From SG8-41 sp035649495 (GTDB lineage: Bacteria > Pseudomonadota > Gammaproteobacteria > Burkholderiales > SG8-41), in assembly GCA_035649495.1 (NCBI GenBank), contig DASRJL010000211.1:1-64000 (forward strand): a DNA stretch of 64,000 bases, read 5' to 3'. Each line of letters begins with the position of its first letter. Position 1 is the stretch's first letter. Of the stretch, positions 38,682-47,044 are shown in pieces. The position numbers and the translations under genes are program-made. The notes beneath the pieces were generated by a model. That model was not told where the DNA came from. It saw nothing but the letters and a program-made list of their open reading frames with translations, and ran no database searches.

Positions 38682-39548
38682 TCAGGATTTCTCGCCGTTC
38701 TCGCTGTCCTCGCCCGCCTCACTGTCCTCGCGTGCCCAGAACAGGCGGTCGGGAATGTGCTGGCCCATGCCGGGCCGGAACGCCGCTTTCAGCGTCTGCC
38801 AGGTGTACTCCTGCGCATCCTTCACGGCATCGCCGATCTCCAGGCCGTTGGCGATGGTCGCGGCAATTGCGGAAGCGAGCGTGCAGCCGGAACCGTGATA
38901 GGACCCGGGGAGGCGCTGCCACTTATCCTCGCGCACGACGCCGGCCGGCCCGTAGAGCGTGTTGACCACCTGCGGTGTGTTCTCGTGGGTGCCGGTGACG
39001 AGCACGTACTCGCAACCGCCGGCGATGATGCGGCGCGCGCACTCGGCGAGTTCCGGACCGGAGTCCTCGCCTTCTTCGATGGCGATGCGGCGGGCTTCGA
39101 GGCTGTTCGGCGTGATGATCGTGCTCTGGGGTATGAGCAGCTCCTTCAGCGCGTGCAGCATCTCCTCCGGCACCAGCTCGTCGCCCCTGCCGGAAGCGAG
39201 TACCGGATCGAGGATGAGCGGCACATCCGGGTAGTCGGACACCACCTCCGCGATTGCCGCGATCTGCTCCAGGTTGCCGAGGAGCCCGATCTTGAACGCC
39301 GCCACCGGCATATCTTCGAGCACGCAGCGCGCCTGGTCGGCCACCCATTCGGCCTCGATGACGCTGACGTCGTCCACGCCCATCGTGTCCTGTACGGTCA
39401 CGGCCGTGACGACCGAGAGCGGGTGGCAGCCCATGCTCGAAAGCGTCATGATGTCGGCCTGCAGCCCGGCACCGCCGCTCGGATCAGATGCGGCGAAGAC
39501 CAGCACGATGGGAGGCAGCTCGGACATTTCGACGGATCCCGGAGTCAT
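38682..39548 (-). CDS. thiD: Hydroxymethylpyrimidine / phosphomethylpyrimidine kinase
   Basis: 288 residues of the ribokinase-like family: FAASDPSGGAGLQADIMTL near residue 19, VTAVTVQDT, DPVLASGRGDELV, ITPNSLEA, and the anion-hole motif SYHGSGCTLASAIAA near residue 220. The C-terminus has an acidic tail with two 6-residue repeats (EDSEAG, EDSENG) encoded by an 18-bp tandem repeat near 38700. ATG 39548 or the ATG seven codons later could be used. It phosphorylates HMP twice for thiamine synthesis. No TPP riboswitch is seen upstream. Confidence 0.95.
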   Translation of the reverse strand: MTPGSVEMSELPPIVLVFAASDPSGGAGLQADIMTLSSMGCHPLSVVTAVTVQDTMGVDDVSVIEAEWVADQARCVLEDMPVAAFKIGLLGNLEQIAAIAEVVSDYPDVPLILDPVLASGRGDELVPEEMLHALKELLIPQSTIITPNSLEARRIAIEEGEDSGPELAECARRIIAGGCEYVLVTGTHENTPQVVNTLYGPAGVVREDKWQRLPGSYHGSGCTLASAIAATIANGLEIGDAVKDAQEYTWQTLKAAFRPGMGQHIPDRLFWAREDSEAGEDSENGEKS

Positions 39549-39583
39549 CGGCGCAAACCGCTGCCGGCCCGCAACGAGCGTGC

Positions 39584-39613
39584 TTGGTCGCGGAAGGAGT
39601 GATTCGTTAGAAT
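39584..39613 (+). promoter_or_regulatory. Candidate promoter for the rubredoxin gene
   Basis: TTGGTC (39584-39589) and TAGAAT (39608-39613) are spaced by 18 bp, about 28 bp upstream of the rubredoxin ATG, in the divergent gap with thiD. Confidence 0.4.
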
Positions 39614-39641
39614 GGGATTTTAGCGTAAATCGGACGTTTGC

Positions 39642-39830
39642 ATGCCCAACGGCGACGCGCAGGGTTACAAGACCTACATGTGCCTTATCTGCGGTTTCGT
39701 CTACAGCGAAGCGGCGGGGCTGCCCGACGAAGGCATCGCGCCGGGAACCCGCTGGCAGGACATCCCGATGAACTGGACCTGCCCCGAGTGCGGCGCGCGC
39801 AAGGAAGACTTCGAGATGGTGGAGGTATGA
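39642..39830 (+). CDS. Rubredoxin
   Basis: 62 residues. Iron ligands are Cys14 and Cys17 (CLICG) and Cys47 and Cys50 (CPECG), with the conserved aromatic and Pro/Gly pattern between them (GLPDEGIAPGTRWQDIP). It is a small cytoplasmic one-electron carrier. It is divergent from thiD, a recurrent betaproteobacterial arrangement. An AGTTTTG repeat arm begins at the base after its stop codon. Confidence 0.95.
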   Translation: MPNGDAQGYKTYMCLICGFVYSEAAGLPDEGIAPGTRWQDIPMNWTCPECGARKEDFEMVEV

Positions 39831-39922
39831 AGTTTTGAGTTTTGAGTGTTTAGTTTTGAGTTACCCTTAACACTCCATCGCGCCCACCGGCACTCAAAAC
39901 TCAAAATTCAACACTCAACACT
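39831..39922 (+). repeat. Inverted 7-bp repeat array, rubredoxin-gloA gap (word AGTTTTG)
   Basis: Left arm: AGTTTTG, AGTTTTG, AGTGTTT, AGTTTTG, AGTTACC in strict 7-bp steps from 39831. Right arm: ACTCAAA, ACTCAAA, ATTCAAC, ACTCAAC, ACT from 39892. The arms are imperfect reverse complements around a short loop. The array starts directly after the rubredoxin stop and ends 9 bp before gloA. Confidence 0.88.
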
Positions 39923-39931
39923 GGGAAGCGT

Positions 39932-40315
39932 ATGCGTATATTGCACACCATGCTCCGCGTCGGCGCGCTGCAGCGCTCGATCGATTTCTACACCCAGGTG
40001 CTGGGTATGAAGCTCCTGCGCACCACCGACCGCCCGGAGCAGAAGTACACGCTCGCTTTTGTCGGCTACGACAGCGAGGAGCGCTCCGCGGTGCTCGAGC
40101 TCACCTACAACTACGGCGTCGACCGGTACGATATGGGAGGCGCCTACGGCCACGTTGCGATAGCCATCCCCGACGTGAAAGCCGCATGCGATCGCGTGCG
40201 CGCAGCGGGTGGCAAAGTGACGCGCGAGCCCGGCCCGGTAAAGGGCGGCACGTCCGTCATCGCTTTCGTCGAAGACCCCGACGGCTACAAGATCGAGTTC
40301 ATCCAGAGGGATTAG
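39932..40315 (+). CDS. gloA: Lactoylglutathione lyase (glyoxalase I)
   Basis: 127 residues with all four metal ligands at the E. coli GloA positions: His5, Glu56, His74 and Glu122. The sequence HTMLRVGALQRSIDFYTQVL and the C-terminal DPDGYKIEFIQ are typical of this VOC family enzyme. It isomerises the methylglyoxal-glutathione hemithioacetal to S-lactoylglutathione. The length matches the Ni-dependent class. Its leader is the AGTTTTG repeat array. Confidence 0.97.
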   Translation: MRILHTMLRVGALQRSIDFYTQVLGMKLLRTTDRPEQKYTLAFVGYDSEERSAVLELTYNYGVDRYDMGGAYGHVAIAIPDVKAACDRVRAAGGKVTREPGPVKGGTSVIAFVEDPDGYKIEFIQRD

Positions 40316-40343
40316 GTCCGCAGCCGCCCTTTCGTCGCTGCGG

Positions 40344-41306
40344 CTACTCGATCTTGGCGCCCGACTGCTTCACGACGTCTTTCATCCTGTTGAACTCGGC
40401 CTTCAGGTGCCGGGTGAACTCCTCGGGCGTCTTGTAGGCGGGATCGAGCACCTGCGCCGAGAGCTTCGAGGCGACCTCGGGATCTTCCATCGCTTTCTTG
40501 ATCTCGGCGCTCAAGCGGTCGATGATCGGCTTGGGCGTGCCCGCCGGAGTAAACGCGCCAAACCAAGATGTGAATTCGTAGCCCTTCACGGTTTCCGCGA
40601 TCGTCGGGATGTTGGGAAACTGGGTGGTGCGCTTGTCCGAAGACACAGCGATGGGCCGCAGGCGTCCCGACTGGATGTGGGGATAAACCTCTGCTATTAC
40701 CGTGAGCATTGCCTGCACCTCGCCGCCCACCAGCGCAACGACTGCGGGGGCGCCGCCCTTGAACGGGACATGGGTCATGTTGATTCCGGCCATGTTGGCG
40801 AAAACGCTCGTGGCAAGATGCTGGAAGGCGCCCATGCCGGCCGTGCAGTACAGGATCTGGCCGGGACGCGCTTTCGCCAGCGCGATGAACTCCTTCGTCG
40901 TCTTCACCGGCAGCGAAGGATGCACGGCGAGCATGCCCACTATTCGCGTCAACATCGCTATCCCGTCGAAGTCCTTCAGCTCGTAGGGCACCTTCTGGTA
41001 GAGGTGAAAGTTGTTGAGCATCGTCTGCGAATACACCATGAGCGTATAGCCGTCGGGGGGGCTCTTCGCCGCGATCGCGCCCCCGATCATCCCGGAGGCG
41101 CCGGCCCGGTTGTCGATCAGGAACTGCTGGTTCATCTGCTCGCCCACTTTCTGAAATATGATCCGCGACACGATATCGGTCCCGCCACCCGCGGGAAACA
41201 CAACGATGACGCGCACCGGTTTCGTCGGGTATGCCTGCGACCATGCCGTGCCGCAGGCGAACACGATGAGACTCACGAATGCGCCCAGCAACCGAATCGT
41301 ACTCAT
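40344..41306 (-). CDS. Bug/TctC-family tripartite tricarboxylate transporter substrate-binding protein
   Basis: 320 residues with a signal peptide ending near TAWSQA (residue 25). Hallmarks: YPTKPVRVIVVFPAGGGTDI, LIDNRAGASGMIGG, AKSPPDGYTL and VPFKGGAPAVVAL. Bug proteins bind small carboxylates or other ligands in the periplasm. No TctA or TctB membrane components are nearby, the usual situation for the many orphan Bug genes in Burkholderiales. The ligand is unknown. Confidence 0.92.
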   Translation of the reverse strand: MSTIRLLGAFVSLIVFACGTAWSQAYPTKPVRVIVVFPAGGGTDIVSRIIFQKVGEQMNQQFLIDNRAGASGMIGGAIAAKSPPDGYTLMVYSQTMLNNFHLYQKVPYELKDFDGIAMLTRIVGMLAVHPSLPVKTTKEFIALAKARPGQILYCTAGMGAFQHLATSVFANMAGINMTHVPFKGGAPAVVALVGGEVQAMLTVIAEVYPHIQSGRLRPIAVSSDKRTTQFPNIPTIAETVKGYEFTSWFGAFTPAGTPKPIIDRLSAEIKKAMEDPEVASKLSAQVLDPAYKTPEEFTRHLKAEFNRMKDVVKQSGAKIE

Positions 41307-41443
41307 GCCGTTCCTCCTCGCGGTAGGTTCCAGCGGCTTTGCGCGCTGTGACCGTTCACTTTACCGGATTGGCCGGGGATCGGCTGCCCGGACACGGAAA
41401 GTGAGCGCGAGCGCGGGGAAGACGCCGCCAAACATTTAATTTT

Positions 41444-42226
41444 CTACGGGTTTTCCTGCCTGAGGCCTTCATCTGCCAGGCGGACGAAGTCCTCGACGCG
41501 CAGGTCCTGCGCGCGCAATCCCGGGTCTATGCCGAGCCGCTCGAAATCCGCGGGTCCGAACCGCCCCTTCAACGTGTTGCGCAGCGTCTTGCGGCGCTGG
41601 GAGAACGCTGCGGCCACGATGGCCGCGAAGTGCGTCTCGTCGCGCGCCGGGTGAGGCAGCGGGCGGAGCGGGATCATGCGCACGAGGGCTGACTCCACCT
41701 CCGGCGCGGGCCGGAAGGCGGCGGCCGGCACCTCGAGCACGCACTCCATGGCGAAGCGATACTGCAGCATCACCGAGAGCCGCCCGTAGTCGGAAGCGGA
41801 AGGCGCAGCGATCATGCGCTCCACCACTTCCTTTTGCAGCATGACGTGGATGTCGCGTATCGCCTGCGCGTGACCCGCGAGGTGAAAGAGCAGCGGCGTG
41901 GAAATGTTGTACGGGAGGTTGCCGACGATCCGGAGATCCTTCCCGAGCCCGCCGAAATCGAACGCCAGCGCATCGCCTTCATGGATCGCGACGCGCGCAG
42001 CCAGCGGACTTTCCCGGAGCCGCGCGACGATATCGCGGTCGATCTCGATGACGTCGAGGCCGTGAACACGCTCGCAGAGCGGTTGCGTGAGTGCTCCGAG
42101 GCCCGGACCGATCTCGACCACGCGGTCTTCGCGCCGGGGGGCGATGGCGGCGACGAGGGCATCGACCACAGCCTCGTCGATGAGAAAGTTCTGACCGAAG
42201 CGCTTGCGGGCGCGGTGCGGCTTCAC
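41444..42226 (-). CDS. rsmA: 16S rRNA (adenine1518-N6/adenine1519-N6)-dimethyltransferase
   Basis: 260 residues. KRFGQNFLID at the N-terminus, SAM-binding EIGPGLGALTQPL near residue 40, the catalytic NLPYNIS motif near residue 104, and QRRKTLRNTLKG in the C-terminal helical domain. It dimethylates two adenines at the 3' end of 16S rRNA. The start overlaps pdxA by 4 bp, and the gene is last in the lptD-surA-pdxA-rsmA operon, as in E. coli (imp-surA-pdxA-ksgA). Confidence 0.97.
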   Translation of the reverse strand: MKPHRARKRFGQNFLIDEAVVDALVAAIAPRREDRVVEIGPGLGALTQPLCERVHGLDVIEIDRDIVARLRESPLAARVAIHEGDALAFDFGGLGKDLRIVGNLPYNISTPLLFHLAGHAQAIRDIHVMLQKEVVERMIAAPSASDYGRLSVMLQYRFAMECVLEVPAAAFRPAPEVESALVRMIPLRPLPHPARDETHFAAIVAAAFSQRRKTLRNTLKGRFGPADFERLGIDPGLRAQDLRVEDFVRLADEGLRQENP

Positions 42227-43233
42227 GGCGCGGCGCGCCGCCTGCGGCGGCCGCCGGCGGCATGCGTCCCGCGGCGGCTCGCATGCGCCAGCGCAGCGGC
42301 GAGCCGGATCGCTTCCACCAGGCTGCCGGCGTGCGCGCGGCCGGTGCCGGCGAGATCGAGCGCCGTGCCGTGATCGACTGAGGTGCGGATGATCGGGAGC
42401 CCGAGCGTGACGTTGACCCCACCGCCGAAGGCCGCGTGCTTCAGGACCGGCAGCCCCTGATCGTGGTACATGGCGAGCACGCAGTCATAGCGCTCGAGTT
42501 GCGCGGGAACGAATAGCGTGTCCGCGGGCAGCGGCCCGGCGAGCGCGTGGCCCTCGCGCCGCAGCTTATCGAGCACGGGAGCGATGACCTCGATCTCCTC
42601 GCGGCCCAGGTAGCCGGATTCGCCGGAATGAGGATTCAGGCCGGCGACCGCTACCCGCGGCCGGCGCAATCCAAAGCGTTCGGCGAGCTCGGAGAGCAGC
42701 ACGCGCACCGTGCGTTCGAGTCCCGCGCGGGTGACCCGGCCGGAAACTTCCTTCAGCGCGACGTGGGTCGTGGCGAGCGCCACGCGCATGCCGCCGCCGA
42801 CCAGCATCATCACGACGTGCCGCGCTCCGGTGCGCGCGGCGAGGTACTCGGTGTGCCCGGTAAACGCGATGCCGGCGTCGTTGATTGCGCCCTTGTGGAC
42901 CGGCGCGGTCACCATCGCGGAGAAAGTGCCGTCGCGACAGCCGCGTGCGGCGACGTCGAGCGAGCGCAGCACCGCGGCGCTGTTGGCGGGGTTGAGCTTC
43001 CCGGCGATGGCGGGGACCGCCAGCGGAACGTGCCGTACCAGGAGCCGGCGTCCCCGCGCGGGTGCAGGGTCGTCGGCATCGAAATCGGCAACCGCCACGG
43101 CCCTGCGGAGCGTCCGCGCACGGCTGCGAATCAGATCACGGTCCGCCACGATCACGACGCGTGACGCGAGCACGCCTCCCGCCAGCGCCACGCACAAATC
43201 GGGGCCGATGCCGGCAGGCTCTCCCGCCGTCAC
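42223..43233 (-). CDS. pdxA: 4-hydroxythreonine-4-phosphate dehydrogenase
   Basis: 336 residues counted from GTG 43233 (VTAGEPAGIGPD). Family proteins begin a few residues earlier (xxIAVTxGEPAGIGPE), and here IPPIAV is encoded in frame upstream with no ATG, GTG or TTG before a stop. Initiation may therefore use GTG 43233 or a rare ATT at 43248, where a repeat array begins. Motifs: FTGHTEYLA, GLNPHSGESGYLG and AMYHDQGLPVLK. It oxidises 4-phosphohydroxy-L-threonine in pyridoxal phosphate synthesis. The C-terminus has an Arg-rich tail that overlaps rsmA by 4 bp. Confidence 0.93.
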   Translation of the reverse strand: MTAGEPAGIGPDLCVALAGGVLASRVVIVADRDLIRSRARTLRRAVAVADFDADDPAPARGRRLLVRHVPLAVPAIAGKLNPANSAAVLRSLDVAARGCRDGTFSAMVTAPVHKGAINDAGIAFTGHTEYLAARTGARHVVMMLVGGGMRVALATTHVALKEVSGRVTRAGLERTVRVLLSELAERFGLRRPRVAVAGLNPHSGESGYLGREEIEVIAPVLDKLRREGHALAGPLPADTLFVPAQLERYDCVLAMYHDQGLPVLKHAAFGGGVNVTLGLPIIRTSVDHGTALDLAGTGRAHAGSLVEAIRLAAALAHASRRGTHAAGGRRRRRAAP

Positions 43234-43245
43234 TGCGATCGGCGG

Positions 43246-43354
43246 AATGTTGAGTTTTGAGTTCTTGATGTTGAGTTATCGATGCTTGTTTGGTGGAACG
43301 GCGGCAGATTGCTCATTGAAACTAAACACTCAAAACTTAAAACTCAACACTCGG
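43246..43354 (-). repeat. Inverted 7-bp repeat array, pdxA-surA gap (word AGTTTTG/ACTCAAA)
   Basis: Left arm on the plus strand has AGTTTTG, AGTTCTT, GATGTTG, AGTTATC in 7-bp steps (43253-43280). Right arm has ACTAAAC, ACTCAAA, ACTTAAA, ACTCAAC (43321-43348). The word is the same as in the rubredoxin-gloA gap. The array fills almost the whole 130-bp gap and abuts the codons where pdxA should start. Confidence 0.85.
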
Positions 43355-43363
43355 CTTGGCGCG

Positions 43364-44695
43364 CTAGCGCTCTTCGAGCCGCAGTTCTATGTAAGCCCTG
43401 TCGCGCAGCTGCCGCACCCATTCCTGGTAGGACTCGTCGGACTTGCGCGCCCGCAGCGCCATGCGCGCGTTCAGGCGCTGGCGCTCCTTGGACATGTCCT
43501 CGTTGCGCCGCTCGAGGACCTGGATCAGGTGCCAGCCGAAGGGCGACTTCACCGGGTTGCTGACCTCCCCCAGCTTCAAGTCGTTCATCGCGCGCTCGAA
43601 ATCGGGGACCGTATCACCCGGGGAGATCCACCCCAGGTCGCCGCCCTTGGAGGCGCTCGTGTCCTCGGAATGGGCGCGCGCGAGCTCGGCGAAATCGACT
43701 TTGTTGTCCAGCCGCTCCTTCAATCCCACCAGGCGGCGTCGCGCCTCGTCCTCGGAGACGAGCTCGTTGGTCTTGATCAGGATGTGACGCGTTCGGGTCT
43801 GGTTCACGATGACCGGAGCGCCACCGCTGCCGCGCCTCTCGTTCAGCCGCAGCAGGTGGAAGCCGTTCGCGCTGCGCAGGAGCTCGGTCACCTCGCCCGG
43901 CTGCAGTTTCTGCAGCGCATCCGTGAACAGCGTCGGCAGCCGGTTCGCGTCGCGCCAGCCCATGCTGCCGCCCTGCAAGGCGTCGGGCGCGTCGGAGAAC
44001 GACGCGGCGACCTGGCGAAAATCGGTTCCCCCCTTGACCTGGGCGAGCGCCTGCTCGGCGCGGGCACGGCGGGTCTGGATCTGCTCCGGGCTCGCGTTCT
44101 CCGGCACCGTCACCAGGATGTGGGAAAGGTTGTATTCGTCGCTGCCGCCCGACTGCGTCTGCTGGGTCTTGAGAAAATTGTCGATCTCGCCGTCGGTCAC
44201 CACGATGCGGTTGTCCACCTCGCGCTCGCGCAGGCGCACCGTGACGATCTCGTTGCGGATGTCCTCGCGGAACTTGGCGTACGGCACGCCGTCCTTTTCG
44301 AGGGTCTGCCGGAGCTGCGCGAGGCTCAGCATGTTCTCCTCGCCGATACGACCGATGGCCCGGTCGAGCTCCGCGTCGTCCACGCGCAATCCCGTTTCCT
44401 TGGCGAACTGCAACTGCACCCGGTCGGAAATGATGCGGTCGAGCAGCTGCTTCTCGAGCACGTCGTGCGGCGGGGACGGCGTGCCCTGTCGCCGCAACTG
44501 GGCGAAGGCGAGCTTCATCCGCTCGTCGAGATCGTTGCGCGTGATGACCTCGTCGTTCACGACCGCCACGATGCGGTCGAGCACGACCACCGGGCGCGGC
44601 TTCTGCGCCCGGGCCGGAGACGCGGCTGCGAGCGCCAGCGCCAGCGCCACCGACGAAACGGCTATGGAACGCGCAAACGGCAGGTAACGCGGCAT
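43364..44695 (-). CDS. surA: Periplasmic chaperone / peptidyl-prolyl isomerase SurA
   Basis: 443 residues with a signal peptide (cleavage near SPARAQ, residue 31). The N-terminal SurA domain begins LDRIVAVVNDEVITRNDL. Two parvulin (PPIC) domains follow: EYNLSHILVTVPE to about residue 275 (GGSMGWRDANRLPTLF), and TRTRHILIKTNELVS to about residue 400 (GGDLGWISPGDTVPDFE). It escorts outer-membrane proteins to the BAM complex. It lies 21 bp downstream of lptD, itself a SurA client. Confidence 0.96.
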   Translation of the reverse strand: MPRYLPFARSIAVSSVALALALAAASPARAQKPRPVVVLDRIVAVVNDEVITRNDLDERMKLAFAQLRRQGTPSPPHDVLEKQLLDRIISDRVQLQFAKETGLRVDDAELDRAIGRIGEENMLSLAQLRQTLEKDGVPYAKFREDIRNEIVTVRLREREVDNRIVVTDGEIDNFLKTQQTQSGGSDEYNLSHILVTVPENASPEQIQTRRARAEQALAQVKGGTDFRQVAASFSDAPDALQGGSMGWRDANRLPTLFTDALQKLQPGEVTELLRSANGFHLLRLNERRGSGGAPVIVNQTRTRHILIKTNELVSEDEARRRLVGLKERLDNKVDFAELARAHSEDTSASKGGDLGWISPGDTVPDFERAMNDLKLGEVSNPVKSPFGWHLIQVLERRNEDMSKERQRLNARMALRARKSDESYQEWVRQLRDRAYIELRLEER

Positions 44696-44716
44696 GGCAG
44701 ATGCAGAGGCGAAGCC

Positions 44717-47020
44717 CTATTGATACAGCGCGCCGCGCGATTCCTGGGGCGTGAGAGCGCGCGGATCCCTGACGAAGCCCCCGATGCTGCGGCGCAGCGT
44801 TTCCAGCGGATTAGAGCCCAGCCGGGACACTCCGTTCAACTCGAGCTGCACGAAGAACGTGGTCGTGGTCTGCGAGGTGGCGGTCACGAAGCGGTGGGCT
44901 ACGACGCGCAGCTCCCAGCAGTCGCCATTGTATTCAATGCCCGCCAGCGTTTCGAGTGAAACCTTGTCGAGGAGCGAGTAATTCCACCGCCCCAGCAACG
45001 TCCAGCCTCCGCGCACCGGCCACTGGAAGGAAAAGTCGGTCTGCCGGACCTGGTTGAGCGTTTCGCGATAGCTGGCGTTCACCACCTTGCCCGGGGACGG
45101 CTGGTAGCGGGCGCCGGCGTTGAACTTCTGCAGCTGGGAAAAATCGGTGCTGTATTGGACGCCTGCATCCGCGAACCAGTTCCGCCACAGCGTACCGGAG
45201 AGCGCGGCGAGCAGATCGGAGCTGGAGCTGGTGCGCAGGGGCGTGCCGGGAAGGGCCACCTGCTGCGTGCTGAAGTAATAGCGCTGCGCCACGCCCGCCC
45301 GCAATATCTCGGAGCCGGTCGCGGCGTTCAGAAAGCGCGTGCTGACCCCCAGCGTGAGCTGGTTGGCGTCGTTGATGCGGTCCGATCCCGCAAACTGGTT
45401 CTCCGAATAGATGGTCGCGAAGTTGATGTCCTGCAGACCGGAATCGAAGTTCGGGATGCCGCTCTGGTCGCGAAACGGGATGTAGACGTAGTACGCGCGG
45501 GGCTCGATCGTCTGGATCATCGCCATGTTTCCCAGCGTCGCCTGGCGCTCGAACACGACGCCGCTGTCGACGGTGAAGGTCGGCAACGTGCGGGTGCTGT
45601 CCCGGACGCCGGTGGCATTGGGATCGATGAAGTATTTTGTCAGGTGCATGCCTGCCTTCGGCGTCAAATAGGCGTAGGAGTTCTGCAGCGGGACGCTCAA
45701 GCTGGGGTACGCCAACAGACGGCTGCCGCTCACCAGCGTCGGATGCTGGAAGCCGACGTACTGCGCCTGCAGGTCGAAGTCGGTATTCAGCAGCTCGGGG
45801 CGCGCGGCCACCAGGGTGAGTTGCGGCACGCGGTTATAGGGCGGCGTGAGCGGCGCCGCCGGATCGGGCTGCAGCGTCTGCCAGTGCTGGGCGAAGGCGG
45901 TGAACGCATACGAGCCCGTGTTTCCGGCCCAGGTGCCGCCTTTCGCGAGCGTAACGTCGTTCGGCAGCAGAACCGTCGAGGTCACCGCGACCCGGGTCGC
46001 CAGGTCGGTGAAATAGGTGTCGTCGGAGACCCGGTTCAGGTTGACCAGGCCCACCCAGCCGTAGGGCAGGGTAGTGTGTTGATGCTTGACGAAATAGGCG
46101 TCGCGCTGCTTGTCGTTGAACTGGCGATCCTGGGGCAGTATCTCGACGTGGGCTTCGCCCTTGTAGTTGGGGTCGAGATAGCGGAACTCGGTGTTCAACT
46201 GCGCGCCACGCCGCGTTATCACGCGGGGCGCGATCGTGGCGTCGTAGTTCGGCGCGATGTTCCAGTAGTAGGGGACGGTCAGCTCGAACCCGCCCTTGGA
46301 GGTGCTGCCGTAATGCGGCGTGAGGAAACCGGACTTGCGCTCCTGGTGCAGGGAAAAGGAGAGATAGGGCGAGTAGAGTATCGTCGCGCCCATGAACACG
46401 ATGCTCGCGTCGTGCGCGATGCCGACGTTGCGGCCCTTGTCGATCTGCACCTCGCGCCCGCGGATGTACCAGTCGTCATCGCCCGGCCCGCAGGTCGTGT
46501 ACTCGGCGCGCTCTGCACGATACTGCTTGGGCCCCTCGAACAGCAGCCGCTCGGCCGTGCCGCGCGCGCTGGTGGGCTCGAACGGCTTTTTCTGCGCGGT
46601 GGAGGGTTGGGCCTGCAGCTCCTTGTTCAGCGTGTAGGTCGCGTTGTCCATGAACCCGCGCTCGGTTTCCAGGTTGAACTGCAACCGGCTGCCTTCCATG
46701 ACGTCGGCGCCCTGGTCGATGCGCACGTTGCCCCGGGCGTAGACCTCGTCGGTTGGCTTCTCGTGGCGCATCCAGTCGGCGAACACCGCGACCCCGCGCT
46801 TGCGCAGCCGCGCGTTGCCCTCCGCTTCGGTCTCCTGCTCGACGTGGCCGCGCAGAATATCGGCCTCCAGGAAAACCGGAAGCTTCTCGTCCCGGGCCGG
46901 CGGCGGCAGTAGCAGGAGCGTCGGCTGCGACTGGAGCCTGAGCCCTTCCTGGGCGCCCGCCATAGCCGGCAACGCGCACAGGACGGCGAGCGAGATGCTC
47001 TGTAGTTTCAGCTTGTGCAT
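44717..47020 (-). CDS. lptD: LPS-assembly outer-membrane protein LptD
   Basis: 767 residues from ATG 47020 (MHKLKLQSISLAVLCALPAM), whose signal peptide ends near AGAQ; the much longer open frame upstream is a shadow of the divergent gene. An N-terminal jellyroll (VFLEADILRGHVEQETEAEG) precedes the beta-barrel and the C-terminal LptD domain. Mature cysteines are few: one in TTCGPGDDDW and one in YNGDCWELRV. The N-terminal Cys and the second Cys of the C-terminal pair known in E. coli seem absent, so only one of the two interdomain disulfides could form. With LptE it inserts LPS. Confidence 0.95.
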   Translation of the reverse strand: MHKLKLQSISLAVLCALPAMAGAQEGLRLQSQPTLLLLPPPARDEKLPVFLEADILRGHVEQETEAEGNARLRKRGVAVFADWMRHEKPTDEVYARGNVRIDQGADVMEGSRLQFNLETERGFMDNATYTLNKELQAQPSTAQKKPFEPTSARGTAERLLFEGPKQYRAERAEYTTCGPGDDDWYIRGREVQIDKGRNVGIAHDASIVFMGATILYSPYLSFSLHQERKSGFLTPHYGSTSKGGFELTVPYYWNIAPNYDATIAPRVITRRGAQLNTEFRYLDPNYKGEAHVEILPQDRQFNDKQRDAYFVKHQHTTLPYGWVGLVNLNRVSDDTYFTDLATRVAVTSTVLLPNDVTLAKGGTWAGNTGSYAFTAFAQHWQTLQPDPAAPLTPPYNRVPQLTLVAARPELLNTDFDLQAQYVGFQHPTLVSGSRLLAYPSLSVPLQNSYAYLTPKAGMHLTKYFIDPNATGVRDSTRTLPTFTVDSGVVFERQATLGNMAMIQTIEPRAYYVYIPFRDQSGIPNFDSGLQDINFATIYSENQFAGSDRINDANQLTLGVSTRFLNAATGSEILRAGVAQRYYFSTQQVALPGTPLRTSSSSDLLAALSGTLWRNWFADAGVQYSTDFSQLQKFNAGARYQPSPGKVVNASYRETLNQVRQTDFSFQWPVRGGWTLLGRWNYSLLDKVSLETLAGIEYNGDCWELRVVAHRFVTATSQTTTTFFVQLELNGVSRLGSNPLETLRRSIGGFVRDPRALTPQESRGALYQ

Positions 47021-47044
47021 CGGGGGGGGAATGGCGCGCGGCAG

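Noticed and set aside
39549..39641. TPP riboswitch upstream of thiD
   Set aside because: The conserved CTGAGA and ACCTGAT elements are not present in either strand of the gap.
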